From: UBA9676 sp963741615 | Lineage (GTDB): Bacteria > Actinomycetota > Actinomycetes > Streptosporangiales > Streptosporangiaceae | Reading direction: 5' to 3' | NCBI GenBank assembly: GCA_963741615.1 | Contig: CAVUIU010000028.1 | Coordinates: forward strand, 236,047-300,046 | Length of the DNA: 64,000 bases | Shown: piece after piece, positions 50,410 to 59,438 of the stretch | Layout: every line of letters begins with the position of its first letter | Numbering within the stretch: the first letter of the stretch is position 1 | Notes under the pieces: model-generated | The model's input: the letters and a program-made list of their open reading frames with translations, nothing else | Databases searched by the model: none | What the model was told of the DNA's origin: nothing | Program-made: the position numbers and the translations under genes

Positions 50410-50766
50410 ATGGATGCACCGGCAGTGAGGATGGATGTCCGGCAGGTGGGCGGCGCGGTGGCGGTCGTCGACATCAAAGGTGAGGTCACGGCCGCCTGCG
50501 AGCCCACGTTGATGGCGGCGTACGAAGACGCCGAGGAGGCGGGTGCGCGGCGGCTGGTGCTCAATTTCGGCGGGCTGGAGTACATGAACAGCGGTGGCAT
50601 CGGCATGATCGTGACCCTGCTCGTGCGCGCCAACCGGCAGCACCAGCAGCTCGCCGCCTACGGCCTCAGCGATCACTATCGGGAGATCTTCGAGCTCACC
50701 CGGCTCGACGAGGCGATCACGATCTACGACGACGAGGCGTCGGCACTGGCCGGCGCGGCGCGGTGA
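50410..50766 (+). CDS. STAS domain anti-anti-sigma factor (copy 2)
   Basis: A 118-residue STAS protein paralogous to its neighbour: GGAVAVVDIKGEVTAACEP, LVLNFGGLEYMNSGGIGMI with the expected serine, and SDHYREIFELTRLDEAI. The residue after the serine is Gly rather than Thr. GGGAGGGAACCCAG precedes ATG 50410. Two STAS proteins with one kinase suggest either alternative partners or a stressosome-like mixed assembly. Confidence 0.9.
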   Translation: MDAPAVRMDVRQVGGAVAVVDIKGEVTAACEPTLMAAYEDAEEAGARRLVLNFGGLEYMNSGGIGMIVTLLVRANRQHQQLAAYGLSDHYREIFELTRLDEAITIYDDEASALAGAAR

Positions 50767-50780
50767 GTTAAGGGGGGGAC

Positions 50781-51581
50781 ATGGCACAGCAGACGGGTCC
50801 CGAAGGAGTGACCCCGGCCGAGCAGATCGGCCTGAGCCTGCGCGAGGCGCAGGCGCATCCGGCGCCGAGGGACGCGGCCAGCTGGGCGGCCAAGGTCGAG
50901 CGGCTCCAGGTCGAGCCGCGGGACGGCGTCCGCGGGAGCAACGTGGCGGGCCGGCGCCTGACCGGGCCGGTGCAGGGCTTCGGCAAGATGTGGCAGAAGA
51001 CCTACCGCATGAACATCGGCACCGCGATCGCGCCGCGGGACGCGATCGCGACCTGGAAGGCCCACTTCCCCGAGTTCTGGCCCAAGGGCAACCGTTTCGC
51101 CGGCGCCCTGGCCGGGATCAGCCCGGGCGACGTGGCGCTGCTCGACCTGTCCGTCGGCGGCGGGGTGAAGCTTTCCACGGGCGTGTTCGTGCTCTACGCG
51201 GACGAGGAATCCTTCACCCTCATGACGCCGCAGGGCCACATGTTCGCTGGCTGGATCACCTTCTCCGCGCAGCAGTCCGGGCCGGAGACGTTCGTCCAGG
51301 CCCACGTGCTGATGCGGGGGAACGACCCGCTGTACGAACTCGGCCTGGCGCTCGGCGGGCACCGGAAGGAAGACCTGTTCTGGGTCCAGACCCTGACCGC
51401 GCTCGGTGACCGGCTCGGAGTAGCCGACCCGCAGGTGGAAACGCGCAGCGTGTGCATCGACTCGCGGCGGCAGTGGCGCAACGCCCGCAACGTCTGGCAC
51501 AACGCCGCGGTCCGGAGCATGTTCCAGACGGCCGCCACGCCGTTCACGGCGCGGGGCCGGCGTTCCAGCTCCGCCGCCTGA
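50781..51581 (+). CDS. Conserved-looking hypothetical protein in partner-switching operon
   Basis: A 266-residue soluble protein starting 14 bp after the second STAS gene with GGGGGGG upstream. It has the segment GKMWQKTYRMNIGTAIAPRD, then FPEFWPKGNRFAGALAGI and a GHMFAGWITFSAQ motif with two histidines, ending in a basic helix. The middle resembles lipocalin/SRPBCC-like beta-rich proteins, but I cannot assign a family. Operon position hints at an effector or output of the module. Confidence 0.8.
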   Translation: MAQQTGPEGVTPAEQIGLSLREAQAHPAPRDAASWAAKVERLQVEPRDGVRGSNVAGRRLTGPVQGFGKMWQKTYRMNIGTAIAPRDAIATWKAHFPEFWPKGNRFAGALAGISPGDVALLDLSVGGGVKLSTGVFVLYADEESFTLMTPQGHMFAGWITFSAQQSGPETFVQAHVLMRGNDPLYELGLALGGHRKEDLFWVQTLTALGDRLGVADPQVETRSVCIDSRRQWRNARNVWHNAAVRSMFQTAATPFTARGRRSSSAA

Positions 51582-51623
51582 CGGAGCCCGTGCCCGCTGC
51601 CGCCCGGGGGGGGTGTGATCGTG

Positions 51624-52832
51624 ATGCGTGGTGACGCCCGCTTCCGTCCCACCCAGCGGACGCCGACCGTGGTGCTGACCGGGGTGATCGTGGCGCTGCT
51701 GGGCTTGATAGCCGTGTCGGGCGCCCTGACCGGCAGGCTGACGCTGAGCAAGCTCTGGTCGGTCGCTGGCCTGCTGGTGGTCATCCTGGTGACGGCGACG
51801 GTCGGCATCGTGGTAGCCGGGCACCAGCCGCGCAACCCGATCGGCTGGCTGCTGGCCGGCGAGTCGGTGTTCATGCTGGTTTCCATCGCCGCGGGAGCCT
51901 ACGCGAACCTCGTGTACGTGCTCGGCTACCGCGACCTGTCGTTCGCGGGCCCGGTGATGCTCGTGCTCGACCAGCTGTTCACCTTCTCGCTGTTCGGGTT
52001 CCCGCTGGTGATCCTGCTGTTCCCCGATGGCCGGCTGCCATCGCGGCGCTGGCGGTGGGCGCTGTGGATCTACCTGGCCATCACCGGCGCCGCGGCGCTC
52101 GCCGTCAGCGTCGCCACGCTGGGCCTGGCCATCGGGCACCACGTCAACCTGCAGCAAGACGGGAACCTCGTAGCTCTTGGCCATGGGAGCACGGCCTGGG
52201 TGGCCCCGGTGCTGGCAGCGTTCTTGATCGCGGTGGCGGTGTTCTGGCTGGCCGCCATCGGCCGCCAGGCCCTGAGCTGGCGGCGTTCCACCGGGGAGCG
52301 GCGCCAGCAGCTGAAATGGCTGGCCAGCGGCGCCGCCGTGTGCGGGGTCCTCGGCATCTGGGCCATCGCGACCAACTCGGCGATCTGGGAGGTGCTGATT
52401 CTCGGGTTCGCGGCACTGCCGCTGAGCATCGGTGTCGGGATCTTGAGGTACCGGCTGTATGACATCGACCGGATCATCTCCCGGACGCTGGCGTATGCGA
52501 TCGTGACCGGGTTGCTGGTCGGGGTGTATGCGGGGCTGGTGCTGCTGGCCACCCAGGCGCTGCCGGTCTCGCTGTCCACCCCCGTCGCGGTGGCGGGTTC
52601 CACCCTGGTGGCGGCCGCACTGTTCAGCCCGTTGCGCCGCCGGGTGCAGCGGGTGGTGGACCACCGGTTCAACCGGGCCCGCTACGACGCGGAGTTGACG
52701 GTCGCGGCGTTCGCCGGCCGGCTCGCCGACGCCACCGACCTCGACGCCGTCCGCGGCGACCTGCTCGATACTGTCCGGCGCGCGCTGGAGCCCGCCGGAG
52801 TGTCCGTGTGGATCAGGCAGGGCACGCCGTGA
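51624..52832 (+). CDS. Kinase-less membrane sensor paralogue 1
   Basis: About 402 residues with eight or so membrane helices, the IGWLLAGES loop, an RRQQLKWLASG cytoplasmic helix, and then RYRLYDIDRIISRTLAYAIVTG, a block usually followed by a GAF/kinase part in actinobacterial sensor histidine kinases. Here the protein stops after a short cytoplasmic coil (YDAELTVAAFAGRLADATDL ... SVWIRQGTP). No phospho-acceptor histidine box or ATPase is present. Starts at 51615, 51621 and 51624 are possible. The stop overlaps the next paralogue by four bases. Confidence 0.82.
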   Translation: MRGDARFRPTQRTPTVVLTGVIVALLGLIAVSGALTGRLTLSKLWSVAGLLVVILVTATVGIVVAGHQPRNPIGWLLAGESVFMLVSIAAGAYANLVYVLGYRDLSFAGPVMLVLDQLFTFSLFGFPLVILLFPDGRLPSRRWRWALWIYLAITGAAALAVSVATLGLAIGHHVNLQQDGNLVALGHGSTAWVAPVLAAFLIAVAVFWLAAIGRQALSWRRSTGERRQQLKWLASGAAVCGVLGIWAIATNSAIWEVLILGFAALPLSIGVGILRYRLYDIDRIISRTLAYAIVTGLLVGVYAGLVLLATQALPVSLSTPVAVAGSTLVAAALFSPLRRRVQRVVDHRFNRARYDAELTVAAFAGRLADATDLDAVRGDLLDTVRRALEPAGVSVWIRQGTP

Positions 52833-54052
52833 CCGCCGGCGTCCGCCGGCACCGCGTGCGCCTGGCGTCCCCGGTGACCGCGCTGGTGGCGGGCGGGCTG
52901 CTGCTGCTGATGGTGGCGTTGTCGGGCGTGCTCGCGGCAGTGTCGGGGCAGGGGCTTTCCGGTGGCTCCGTCGCCCTGCTGTACCTGGCGTTCGGTGTGG
53001 TAGCCGTCGTGGTGGCCTGGCATCAGCCGGGAAACCCGATCGGGTGGGTGCTGCTCGGCGTCGCCTTCTTCTTCGCCGTCGGCGCCCTGGCCGGCGCCTA
53101 CACCGTGTTCGACTACCGGCTTAGCCAGGGGGCGCTGCCGCTCGGCTGGCTGGCGGTCCTGCTGCAGCCCAGCTGGGCGCCCGCCGTGGCACTCGCCGGG
53201 CTGACCGTGCCGCTGTTCCCGGCAGGCCGGTTCCCGTCGCGCCGGTGGAAGCCCTGGCTGTGGGCCTACCTTGTGGTCGCTGGGCTGTGGGTCGCGGGCG
53301 CCTACGCCATCTCGATCGGCGCCATCATCACCCACCACGTTCACATCGATCCCAACGGCGACCTCGCAGCGCTCGACAACCCGGCGGGCGTGGCGGCCTG
53401 GTGGGGCGTGCTGGAGGCGGTCTTTTTTCCGCTGGTCGGGCTGTCGTGGCTCGCCTGGATGGCCGGCCAGGTGCTCGGCTACCGGCGTGCTCCGGCCGAG
53501 CGCCGCCAGCAGCTCAAATGGCTGCTGAGCGGGGTCGCCGTCTTCATCGTCGGGGCGGGGCTCACCGTCTGGCTGAACAGCCCCACGGGCTTCGCGAGAT
53601 TCGTCGCTGACGCCGCCGGGGTGGCGATGTTCGCGCTGCCGGTGAGCATCGGGATCGGGATACTCAAGTTCAAGCTGTACGACATCGACCGGATCGTCTC
53701 CCGGGCGCTGGCGTACGCGATCGTGACCGGGCTGCTGGTCGGGGTGTACGCGGGGCTGGTGCTGCTGGCGACGCAGGCGCTGCCGGTGTCGCTGTCCACC
53801 CCGGTCGCGGTCGCTGCCGCCACCCTGGCGGCCGTCGCGCTGTTCAATCCGCTGCGGCGGCGGGTGCAGCGGCTGGTGGACCGGCGCTTCAACCGGGCCC
53901 GCTACGATGCCGACCGAACTGTCGCGGGGTTCTCGGCCGGGCTGCAGGACGCGGTGGATCTGGACGCGGTGCGGGAGGACCTGATCGACGTGGTGCAGCG
54001 GGTGCTGGAGCCGGCGCACGCATCGCTGTGGCTCGCCGACGATGCGCCATGA
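52829..54052 (+). CDS. Kinase-less membrane sensor paralogue 2
   Basis: About 407 residues with the same plan as its neighbours: eight membrane helices, NPIGWVLLGV, RRQQLKWLLSG, KLYDIDRIVSRALAYAIVTG and a truncated cytoplasmic end (HASLWLADDAP). GTG 52829 overlaps the previous stop as GTGA, preferred over the GTG at 52808. It is more diverged from paralogues 1 and 3 in the shared nucleotide tract than those are from each other. Confidence 0.82.
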   Translation: MTAGVRRHRVRLASPVTALVAGGLLLLMVALSGVLAAVSGQGLSGGSVALLYLAFGVVAVVVAWHQPGNPIGWVLLGVAFFFAVGALAGAYTVFDYRLSQGALPLGWLAVLLQPSWAPAVALAGLTVPLFPAGRFPSRRWKPWLWAYLVVAGLWVAGAYAISIGAIITHHVHIDPNGDLAALDNPAGVAAWWGVLEAVFFPLVGLSWLAWMAGQVLGYRRAPAERRQQLKWLLSGVAVFIVGAGLTVWLNSPTGFARFVADAAGVAMFALPVSIGIGILKFKLYDIDRIVSRALAYAIVTGLLVGVYAGLVLLATQALPVSLSTPVAVAAATLAAVALFNPLRRRVQRLVDRRFNRARYDADRTVAGFSAGLQDAVDLDAVREDLIDVVQRVLEPAHASLWLADDAP

Positions 54053-55293
54053 CGGCGGCGGTGCCCGCGGGCCGGCTGCGGCGAGTGTCCCCGGCGGCCT
54101 GGGCGGCGGCGCTGGGCGCCCTGCTGGCGGTGGCTACTGCCGGCCTGGTGCCGCTGACCATCGCGTCCGGCCAGTACTTCAACGGCCTCGTGCCGCTGGT
54201 GATCGGGGTTCCCGCGGCGGTGACCGGGGTGCTGGCGGCGAGGCGGCAGCCGTGGAACCCGGTCGGCTGGCTGCTGCTCGCGATGGCGTTGTGCCTCATG
54301 CTGGGCGCCGACGGTGGGGACTACTCGATCCTCACCTACCGGCTCGGGCATCACCTGCCGTTCGGCCTGGTGGCCCTGCTGCTGAACGAGCTGTGGGGTC
54401 CCGGCATATTCCTGTTCGGCCTGGTGATCCTGCTGTTCCCGGACGGCAGGCTGCCGTCGGCATGGTGGCGCCGGGCGATGTGGGCCTACCTCGTGCTGTA
54501 CGCCGCGTCGGTGGCCGCGCTCACCGTGGCGACGGCCGGCGCGCTCGCCGGGCACTCCATCCACGTCGACGCCTCGGGCGGCCTGACCGCTACCGACCAC
54601 GCCACCGGCTGGTACGGGGCGCTGGGGCGGCCCTTCGATGTGCTGATCCTGGCGCTGACGCTGAGCTTCGTGGTCCGCCAGATCCTGTCCTGGCGGCGCT
54701 CGTCCGGTGAGCGGCGCCAGCAGCTGAAGTGGCTGATGAGCGGGGCTGTTGTCACGCTCGCCGCGCCGTTCGTGGTGATCGTGGGGCAGATCTCGCCGGG
54801 CTTCTGGAACGCGCTGAGCGGCATCGGCTGGCTCTGCTTCGCCGGGCTGCCGGTGTCCATCGGGGTGGCGATCCTGAGGTACCGGCTGTATGACATCGAC
54901 CGGATCATCTCCCGGACGCTGGCGTATGCGATCGTGACCGGGCTGCTGGTCGGGGTGTATGCGGGGCTGGTGCTGCTGGCCACCCAGGCGCTGCCGGTCT
55001 CGCTGTCCACCCCGGTCGCGGTGGCGGGCTCCACCCTGGTGGCGGCCGCACTGTTCAGCCCGCTGCGCCGCCGGGTGCAGCGGGTCGTGGACCGGCGCTT
55101 CAATCGCTCCCGCTACGACGCCGACCAGATCATCGCCATCTTCCGGGCGCAGATCACCGGCGCTGTCGACTTCGATGCCGTCCGCGACGATCTCCTCGGC
55201 GCTGTCCGCCACGCGCTGGAGCCTGCCCATGCCTGGCTGTGGCTGGACGAGGACCGCCCCGCGGATGAGACCCGGCCGGGCCGCGGCAGGTAG
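54049..55293 (+). CDS. Kinase-less membrane sensor paralogue 3
   Basis: About 414 residues, the last of three tandem paralogues, with NPVGWLLLAM, RRQQLKWLMSG, RYRLYDIDRIISRTLAYAIVTG and a short cytoplasmic tail ending in an Asp/Arg-rich string. ATG 54049 overlaps the previous stop as ATGA. A 210-bp tract (54876-55085) is nearly identical to 52445-52654 in paralogue 1. It closes the operon and is convergent with the SulP gene, 35 bp away. Confidence 0.82.
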   Translation: MTAAVPAGRLRRVSPAAWAAALGALLAVATAGLVPLTIASGQYFNGLVPLVIGVPAAVTGVLAARRQPWNPVGWLLLAMALCLMLGADGGDYSILTYRLGHHLPFGLVALLLNELWGPGIFLFGLVILLFPDGRLPSAWWRRAMWAYLVLYAASVAALTVATAGALAGHSIHVDASGGLTATDHATGWYGALGRPFDVLILALTLSFVVRQILSWRRSSGERRQQLKWLMSGAVVTLAAPFVVIVGQISPGFWNALSGIGWLCFAGLPVSIGVAILRYRLYDIDRIISRTLAYAIVTGLLVGVYAGLVLLATQALPVSLSTPVAVAGSTLVAAALFSPLRRRVQRVVDRRFNRSRYDADQIIAIFRAQITGAVDFDAVRDDLLGAVRHALEPAHAWLWLDEDRPADETRPGRGR

Positions 55294-55328
55294 TACGACA
55301 GCTGCCGGGAACGAGCCTGGCACGCGTG

Positions 55329-57050
55329 TCACCCGTGCAGTTTCGCCCAGTCCTTATAGGCCTCGACCGCGGTGGGCAGGGTGGGGAAGAGCCATTCCTC
55401 GCCGATCTTCCCGGCGATGCCGAAGGCCCGGAACTGGTCGCGGAGTTCGGCCTTGACGCGGGCGAAGGCGAAGACGATGCCCCGGCGGGTCAGTTCATCG
55501 TGGAGCGCGGCCAGCGCTTCCATCGCCGTGTAGTCGGCTTCGGTGTTGGCTTCGGCGTTGAGCAGGAACCACCGGACCGGGCCGTCGCGGCGCTCGGAAT
55601 AGCTGACAGCGGCCAGCGCCTGCCGCCGGAAGTCCTCCGAGTTGGCGAAGAACAGGGGTGCGTCGTACCGGAAGACGACCAGACCGGGAACGGTGATGGT
55701 GCCGGGATAGTCGGTGATGTCGTGCATGCCAGCCACGTTGGGCACATGGCCGAGGATCGCGGCGTGTGGCCGGCTCACCCGGAAGAGCAGCTCGGCGACC
55801 GACAAGCCGACGGCCACCAGGACGCCGTAAAGGATGTTGAACGCCAGCACGCCGGCGCAGGTGGCCAGGGCGATGAGGAACTCGCTGCGGCGGAATGCCG
55901 CCAGCCGGCGGAACGCCGCCACGTCGATGAGGCGGGTGGCGGCGTAGACCACGATCGCGCCGAGCGCCGCCTCGGGGAAGCTGGCCAGCACCGGGCGGCC
56001 GAGCAGCACCACGGCCAGCACGGTGACCAGCGCGGTGAGCGAGTACACCTGGGTGCGGCTGCCCGCGGAGATCGCGACGGCGGTCCTGCTGGCACTGCTG
56101 CTGACCGGGAACCCGCGCAGCAGGCCGGCCCCGATGTTGGACACGCCGAGGGCCAGGAATTCCTGGTTGACATCCACCCGCTCGTCGCGCCGCGCGAAGG
56201 AGCGGGCGGTCAGCACATCGTCGGTGAAGGCCACCGCCAGCACGCCCAGCGCGGGAAAGAGCAGCGCGCGAAGGTCCGCCAGGCCCAGATGGGGCAGCCC
56301 GGGCGCGGGCAGCCCCGCGGGTATCGTGCCCACCACGGCAACGCCGTGCCGGCTCAGGTCGCCGATCTTCACCGCGGCCGCGCCCAGCAGGACGGCGATC
56401 AGCAGCGCGGGCACGCGCGGCCAGCGTGCCCGCACCACGAACAGGAAGACCAGCACGAACGCGGCGAGCACCACGGTGGCCGGCTGCGCCTGGCCCATCC
56501 CGCCGGCGAACGACACCAGTTCGGCCACGAACGTCCGACCCGTCACCGGCGCCCCGGTCAGCCGGGCGAGCTGCGCGGCGATCATGATCAGCGCCACGCC
56601 CGCCAGGTACCCGACGAGCACCGGCCGGGACAGCAGGTCTGCCACGAAGCCCAGCCGCAGCAGCCAGGCAAGGACGGCGAACAGTCCCACCCCGAGCGCG
56701 AGGGCGGCGGCGAGCAGCGCGTAGCGTCCCGGGTTTCCCGCGGCGAGCGGGCCGATCGCGATCGCCGTCATCAGCGCGGTGGTCGATTCGGGTCCCATCG
56801 ACAGCGAGCGTGAGGAGCCGAGCACGGCATAGATCAGCAACGGCGGGAGGGCGGCCCACAGCCCGGCCACCGGCGGCAGGCCGGCGACCCCCGCGTACGC
56901 CATCACCTGGGGGACCAGGTACGCCGCCACGGTCACGCCCGCGATCAGGTCGCCGCGCAGCCAGGACCGCTGGTAGGAGCGCACCTCGGCGACGCCAGGC
57001 GCATGGGGGCGCCACCAGCGCCCCCGGCTGCCGGGCGTGTCCGTGATCAC
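55329..57050 (-). CDS. SulP family anion transporter with STAS domain
   Basis: A 573-residue inner-membrane permease of the SLC26/SulP family. The N-terminal helices hold the signature LIAGVTVAAYLVPQVMAYAGVAGLPPVAGLWAALPP (spread over residues 35-70), and GFPVSSSASRTAV corresponds to the anion-binding region. The C-terminal STAS domain begins near residue 445 (VPGLVVFRYDAPLFFANSEDFR). Sulfate or bicarbonate are the usual substrates; which one is not evident, although a carbonic anhydrase gene lies 6 kb away. Starts with GTG 57050. Confidence 0.93.
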   Translation of the reverse strand: MITDTPGSRGRWWRPHAPGVAEVRSYQRSWLRGDLIAGVTVAAYLVPQVMAYAGVAGLPPVAGLWAALPPLLIYAVLGSSRSLSMGPESTTALMTAIAIGPLAAGNPGRYALLAAALALGVGLFAVLAWLLRLGFVADLLSRPVLVGYLAGVALIMIAAQLARLTGAPVTGRTFVAELVSFAGGMGQAQPATVVLAAFVLVFLFVVRARWPRVPALLIAVLLGAAAVKIGDLSRHGVAVVGTIPAGLPAPGLPHLGLADLRALLFPALGVLAVAFTDDVLTARSFARRDERVDVNQEFLALGVSNIGAGLLRGFPVSSSASRTAVAISAGSRTQVYSLTALVTVLAVVLLGRPVLASFPEAALGAIVVYAATRLIDVAAFRRLAAFRRSEFLIALATCAGVLAFNILYGVLVAVGLSVAELLFRVSRPHAAILGHVPNVAGMHDITDYPGTITVPGLVVFRYDAPLFFANSEDFRRQALAAVSYSERRDGPVRWFLLNAEANTEADYTAMEALAALHDELTRRGIVFAFARVKAELRDQFRAFGIAGKIGEEWLFPTLPTAVEAYKDWAKLHG

Positions 57051-57264
57051 CGCAGCCCGCCTCCCAGCATGGCCGCATCTGCCAGCCGGCCGCGACCCTG
57101 CGGTACGGATTATCCAGGCCCATTACCGCGAGCGCCATCTGGCAGGTGCCTGGCGGACGCCTGTTAGGCGGCCCGGGTTCGCCGGCGGTTCATCTGGGCG
57201 GAGTACTGTGCCGCACGGAACCGTCCGTGCCGGCCATCAGGGCGTGAGCAGGAACAGGGAGACA

Positions 57265-57894
57265 ATGACGGCTGCGCAGCCCGAGAGCCCGGTCGCCGGC
57301 GGAGCCCGCACCCTCGAGGTGCGCTGGATCTTTCCGGGCGAGCTGGAGACGGCGGTGGCCGGATGGTTCGGGCGCTTCCCGGCCGGGATGGAGCAGCAGG
57401 AGGACACCTACCTCCTGGGTCCGCACCTGCGCGGGCTCTCGGTGAAGGTCCGCGGGGGCGGGGCATTCGACGTGAAGGTGTACCGCGGGAGCCCGGGAAT
57501 CCTCGACGTGGCGGGACAGGCCCGCGGCCGCATGGAGTTCTGGCAGAAATGGTCATTTCCCTGTGATCCGCTCAGCCCGGGCGGTGACCCGGCCGGCTGG
57601 CAGCTGGTGCACAAGAGGCGGCGGATCAGCTGGTTCTCACTGGCCAGCGGGCAGATCGGGCCGCGCTTCCCCGGGCTGGGCGAGCAGCCGGGATGCGCGG
57701 TGGAGCTCACCGAGGTGCGCACGCTCGGCCAGGTCTGGTGGTCACTGGGATTCGAGGCCGCCGGCCCCGCCAGCCTGCTCCGCGGTGAGCTCGAGGCCAC
57801 CGCGGCGCGCGTGTTCAGCCAGGCGGTGCCGGCTGGCGTGAAATTTGGTGTGGATGACTCCCGGTCCTATGCGGAGTGGCTAGCGCTTCACTAG
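57265..57894 (+). CDS. Conserved-looking hypothetical protein
   Basis: A 209-residue soluble protein. It opens with an extended strand pattern (LEVRWIFPGELETAVAGWFGRFP) and has alternating basic/hydrophobic strands (HLRGLSVKVRGGGAFDVKVYRG, MEFWQKWSFPCDP, WQLVHKRRRISWF) reminiscent of a CYTH-like tunnel fold, but catalytic E-x-E-x-K is not present, so I make no functional call. GGGAGACA precedes ATG 57265. It stands alone upstream of an IS110 element. Confidence 0.7.
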   Translation: MTAAQPESPVAGGARTLEVRWIFPGELETAVAGWFGRFPAGMEQQEDTYLLGPHLRGLSVKVRGGGAFDVKVYRGSPGILDVAGQARGRMEFWQKWSFPCDPLSPGGDPAGWQLVHKRRRISWFSLASGQIGPRFPGLGEQPGCAVELTEVRTLGQVWWSLGFEAAGPASLLRGELEATAARVFSQAVPAGVKFGVDDSRSYAEWLALH

Positions 57895-58061
57895 CTGCCC
57901 TATCCGGCCAGGCTGCTGTGCCGGCGCGAGGTCCCCAGCGGCGGCAGGGCGGTCGCCGGCGGGTCCCGCACTCTGAATCCTCCCCGTTGGCTGCCATGCG
58001 TGCCTGCCCGTGCCGGGCCGCACCACTGCGGCCGGGTCTGGCCGGCCCGTTCGCCGGGGGG

Positions 58062-59438
58062 TGTCCCCATGTTCTTTGTCAAGCTCGTTGGGCGCTTGGC
58101 TTGGTCCGGGTCAGGCGGCGTTGGCCAGGCTGGTGGCAGGGCGGGCTGGCTGGTAGGGCTGGCCGGTGCGGAGCATGGCGAGGATGACGTCGCAGCGGCG
58201 GCGGGCCAGGCAGATGAGGGCGGCGTTGTGGCGTTTGCCTTCGGCGCGTTTGCGGTCGTAGAAGGTCTTGGACGCCGGGTCGCGCAGGGAGGCGAACGCG
58301 GCGAGGAACATGGCGTTTTTGAGCCGGTGGTTGCCGCGCCGGCTGCGGGTTTCGGTGGCCAGGGACGTGCCGGACTGGCGGGAGACGGGGGCCAGGCCGG
58401 CGTAAGCGGCGAGCTTGCTGCCGTTGGTGAAGGCGGAGCCGTCGCCGATCTCGGCGAGGATCCGGGGGCCGGTCCGCGGCCCGATCCCTGGCATGGTGGC
58501 CAGCAGCTCACCGAAAGGGTGGGACAGGAACGCCTCCTCGATCTCGGCGGCCAGGGCGTCGCGGCGGGCGCAGATGCGGTCCAGCTCACCCGCCAGCCCG
58601 GCGATGACGCGGCCGGTGGCGGCTTCGGCGGGGACGGTGACGTCCTGGGCGGCCAGGGCAGCGGCGATCGCGGTGGTGACCTTGGCGGCGATCCGCGGCG
58701 AGCGTGCCTGGACGGTCCGCTCGATGCGGGACTGGCTGGCAGCGCGCAGCGCGGTCAGCGTGGGGTACTTGGTGAGCAGGTCACGCACCCCGGCCTGGCC
58801 CAGCCGTTTCCCCACGGCCCGTTCCAGGGCCGGGGAGACGCTGGTCAGGGCATCGCGCAGCCGGTTAGCCAGCCGGGTCGCATCCGCGGCCAGGTCGATA
58901 TCGAAGCCGTTGAGGACCCGCAGCGTGGCCAGCAGCTCATCAGAGCCGGCATCCAGCCAGTGGACCTGCTTGCGCCTGGTGCGGCCGGTATCGGCCAGCA
59001 CGTACGCGTCCCGCCGGTCGGTCTTGGCCTCACCGGGGTACAAGCCGGCGGCCCGGCGCATCACCAGGCCCGGCACATACGCCACCGGCGTGCCGCGGCG
59101 GGCGGCCACCGCCAGCGCGAGCTGGGCGATCGAGCCCGGCTGGTCGATCACCAGCCCAGGCGTGCCATGCCCGGCGGCCCGGTCCAGCAGCGCTTCCAGG
59201 TCCGCCTGATCGTTAGCCACGGACCGGGCGAACAGCCGCTCACCGTCGTTATCGAGGACATCAGCGAAGTGTTCTTCCTTGCCGACATCCAGCCCGGCCC
59301 ACACATCCACCTGCCCGGGTGTGGCCACCTGCGCCCCTTCCTCCGCTGTCTTGCCTGGTCACCTGCGCGGGAAGGCCGTCCGTGGTGCGCTCGCCGTCAT
59401 CCACCTTACGAATCAGCGATCAAGCCGCATGTCCCCAT
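58062..59438 (-). mobile_element. IS110-family insertion sequence (ends approximate)
   Basis: A full-length IS110-type recombinase gene is bracketed by direct copies of TGTCCCCAT at 58062-58070 and 59430-59438. IS110 elements lack terminal inverted repeats, so these copies may mark the ends or the duplicated core; the exact boundaries need comparison with an empty site. About 100 bases upstream of the gene start (59329-59429) are in the place where IS110 elements encode their bridge RNA. Confidence 0.6.
58111..59328 (-). CDS. IS110 family transposase
   Basis: A 405-residue recombinase. The N-terminal RuvC-like DEDD domain opens with VWAGLDVGKEEHF (first Asp) and contains VIDQPGSIAQLAL and KTDRRDAYVLADTGR (later acidic residues). 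The C-terminal transposase_20 domain has MPGIGPRTGPRILAEIGD and the serine motif LAPVSRQSGTSLATE, with RRGNHRLKNAMFLAAFASL. The frame is intact, so the element may be active. GTG start at 59328 with GGAAGGGG upstream. Confidence 0.94.
   Translation of the reverse strand: MATPGQVDVWAGLDVGKEEHFADVLDNDGERLFARSVANDQADLEALLDRAAGHGTPGLVIDQPGSIAQLALAVAARRGTPVAYVPGLVMRRAAGLYPGEAKTDRRDAYVLADTGRTRRKQVHWLDAGSDELLATLRVLNGFDIDLAADATRLANRLRDALTSVSPALERAVGKRLGQAGVRDLLTKYPTLTALRAASQSRIERTVQARSPRIAAKVTTAIAAALAAQDVTVPAEAATGRVIAGLAGELDRICARRDALAAEIEEAFLSHPFGELLATMPGIGPRTGPRILAEIGDGSAFTNGSKLAAYAGLAPVSRQSGTSLATETRSRRGNHRLKNAMFLAAFASLRDPASKTFYDRKRAEGKRHNAALICLARRRCDVILAMLRTGQPYQPARPATSLANAA

Noticed and set aside
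57895..58110. Possible RNA gene between the unknown protein and the IS110 element
   Set aside because: GC-rich with small inverted repeats, but no tRNA cloverleaf or known RNA pattern is recognisable.
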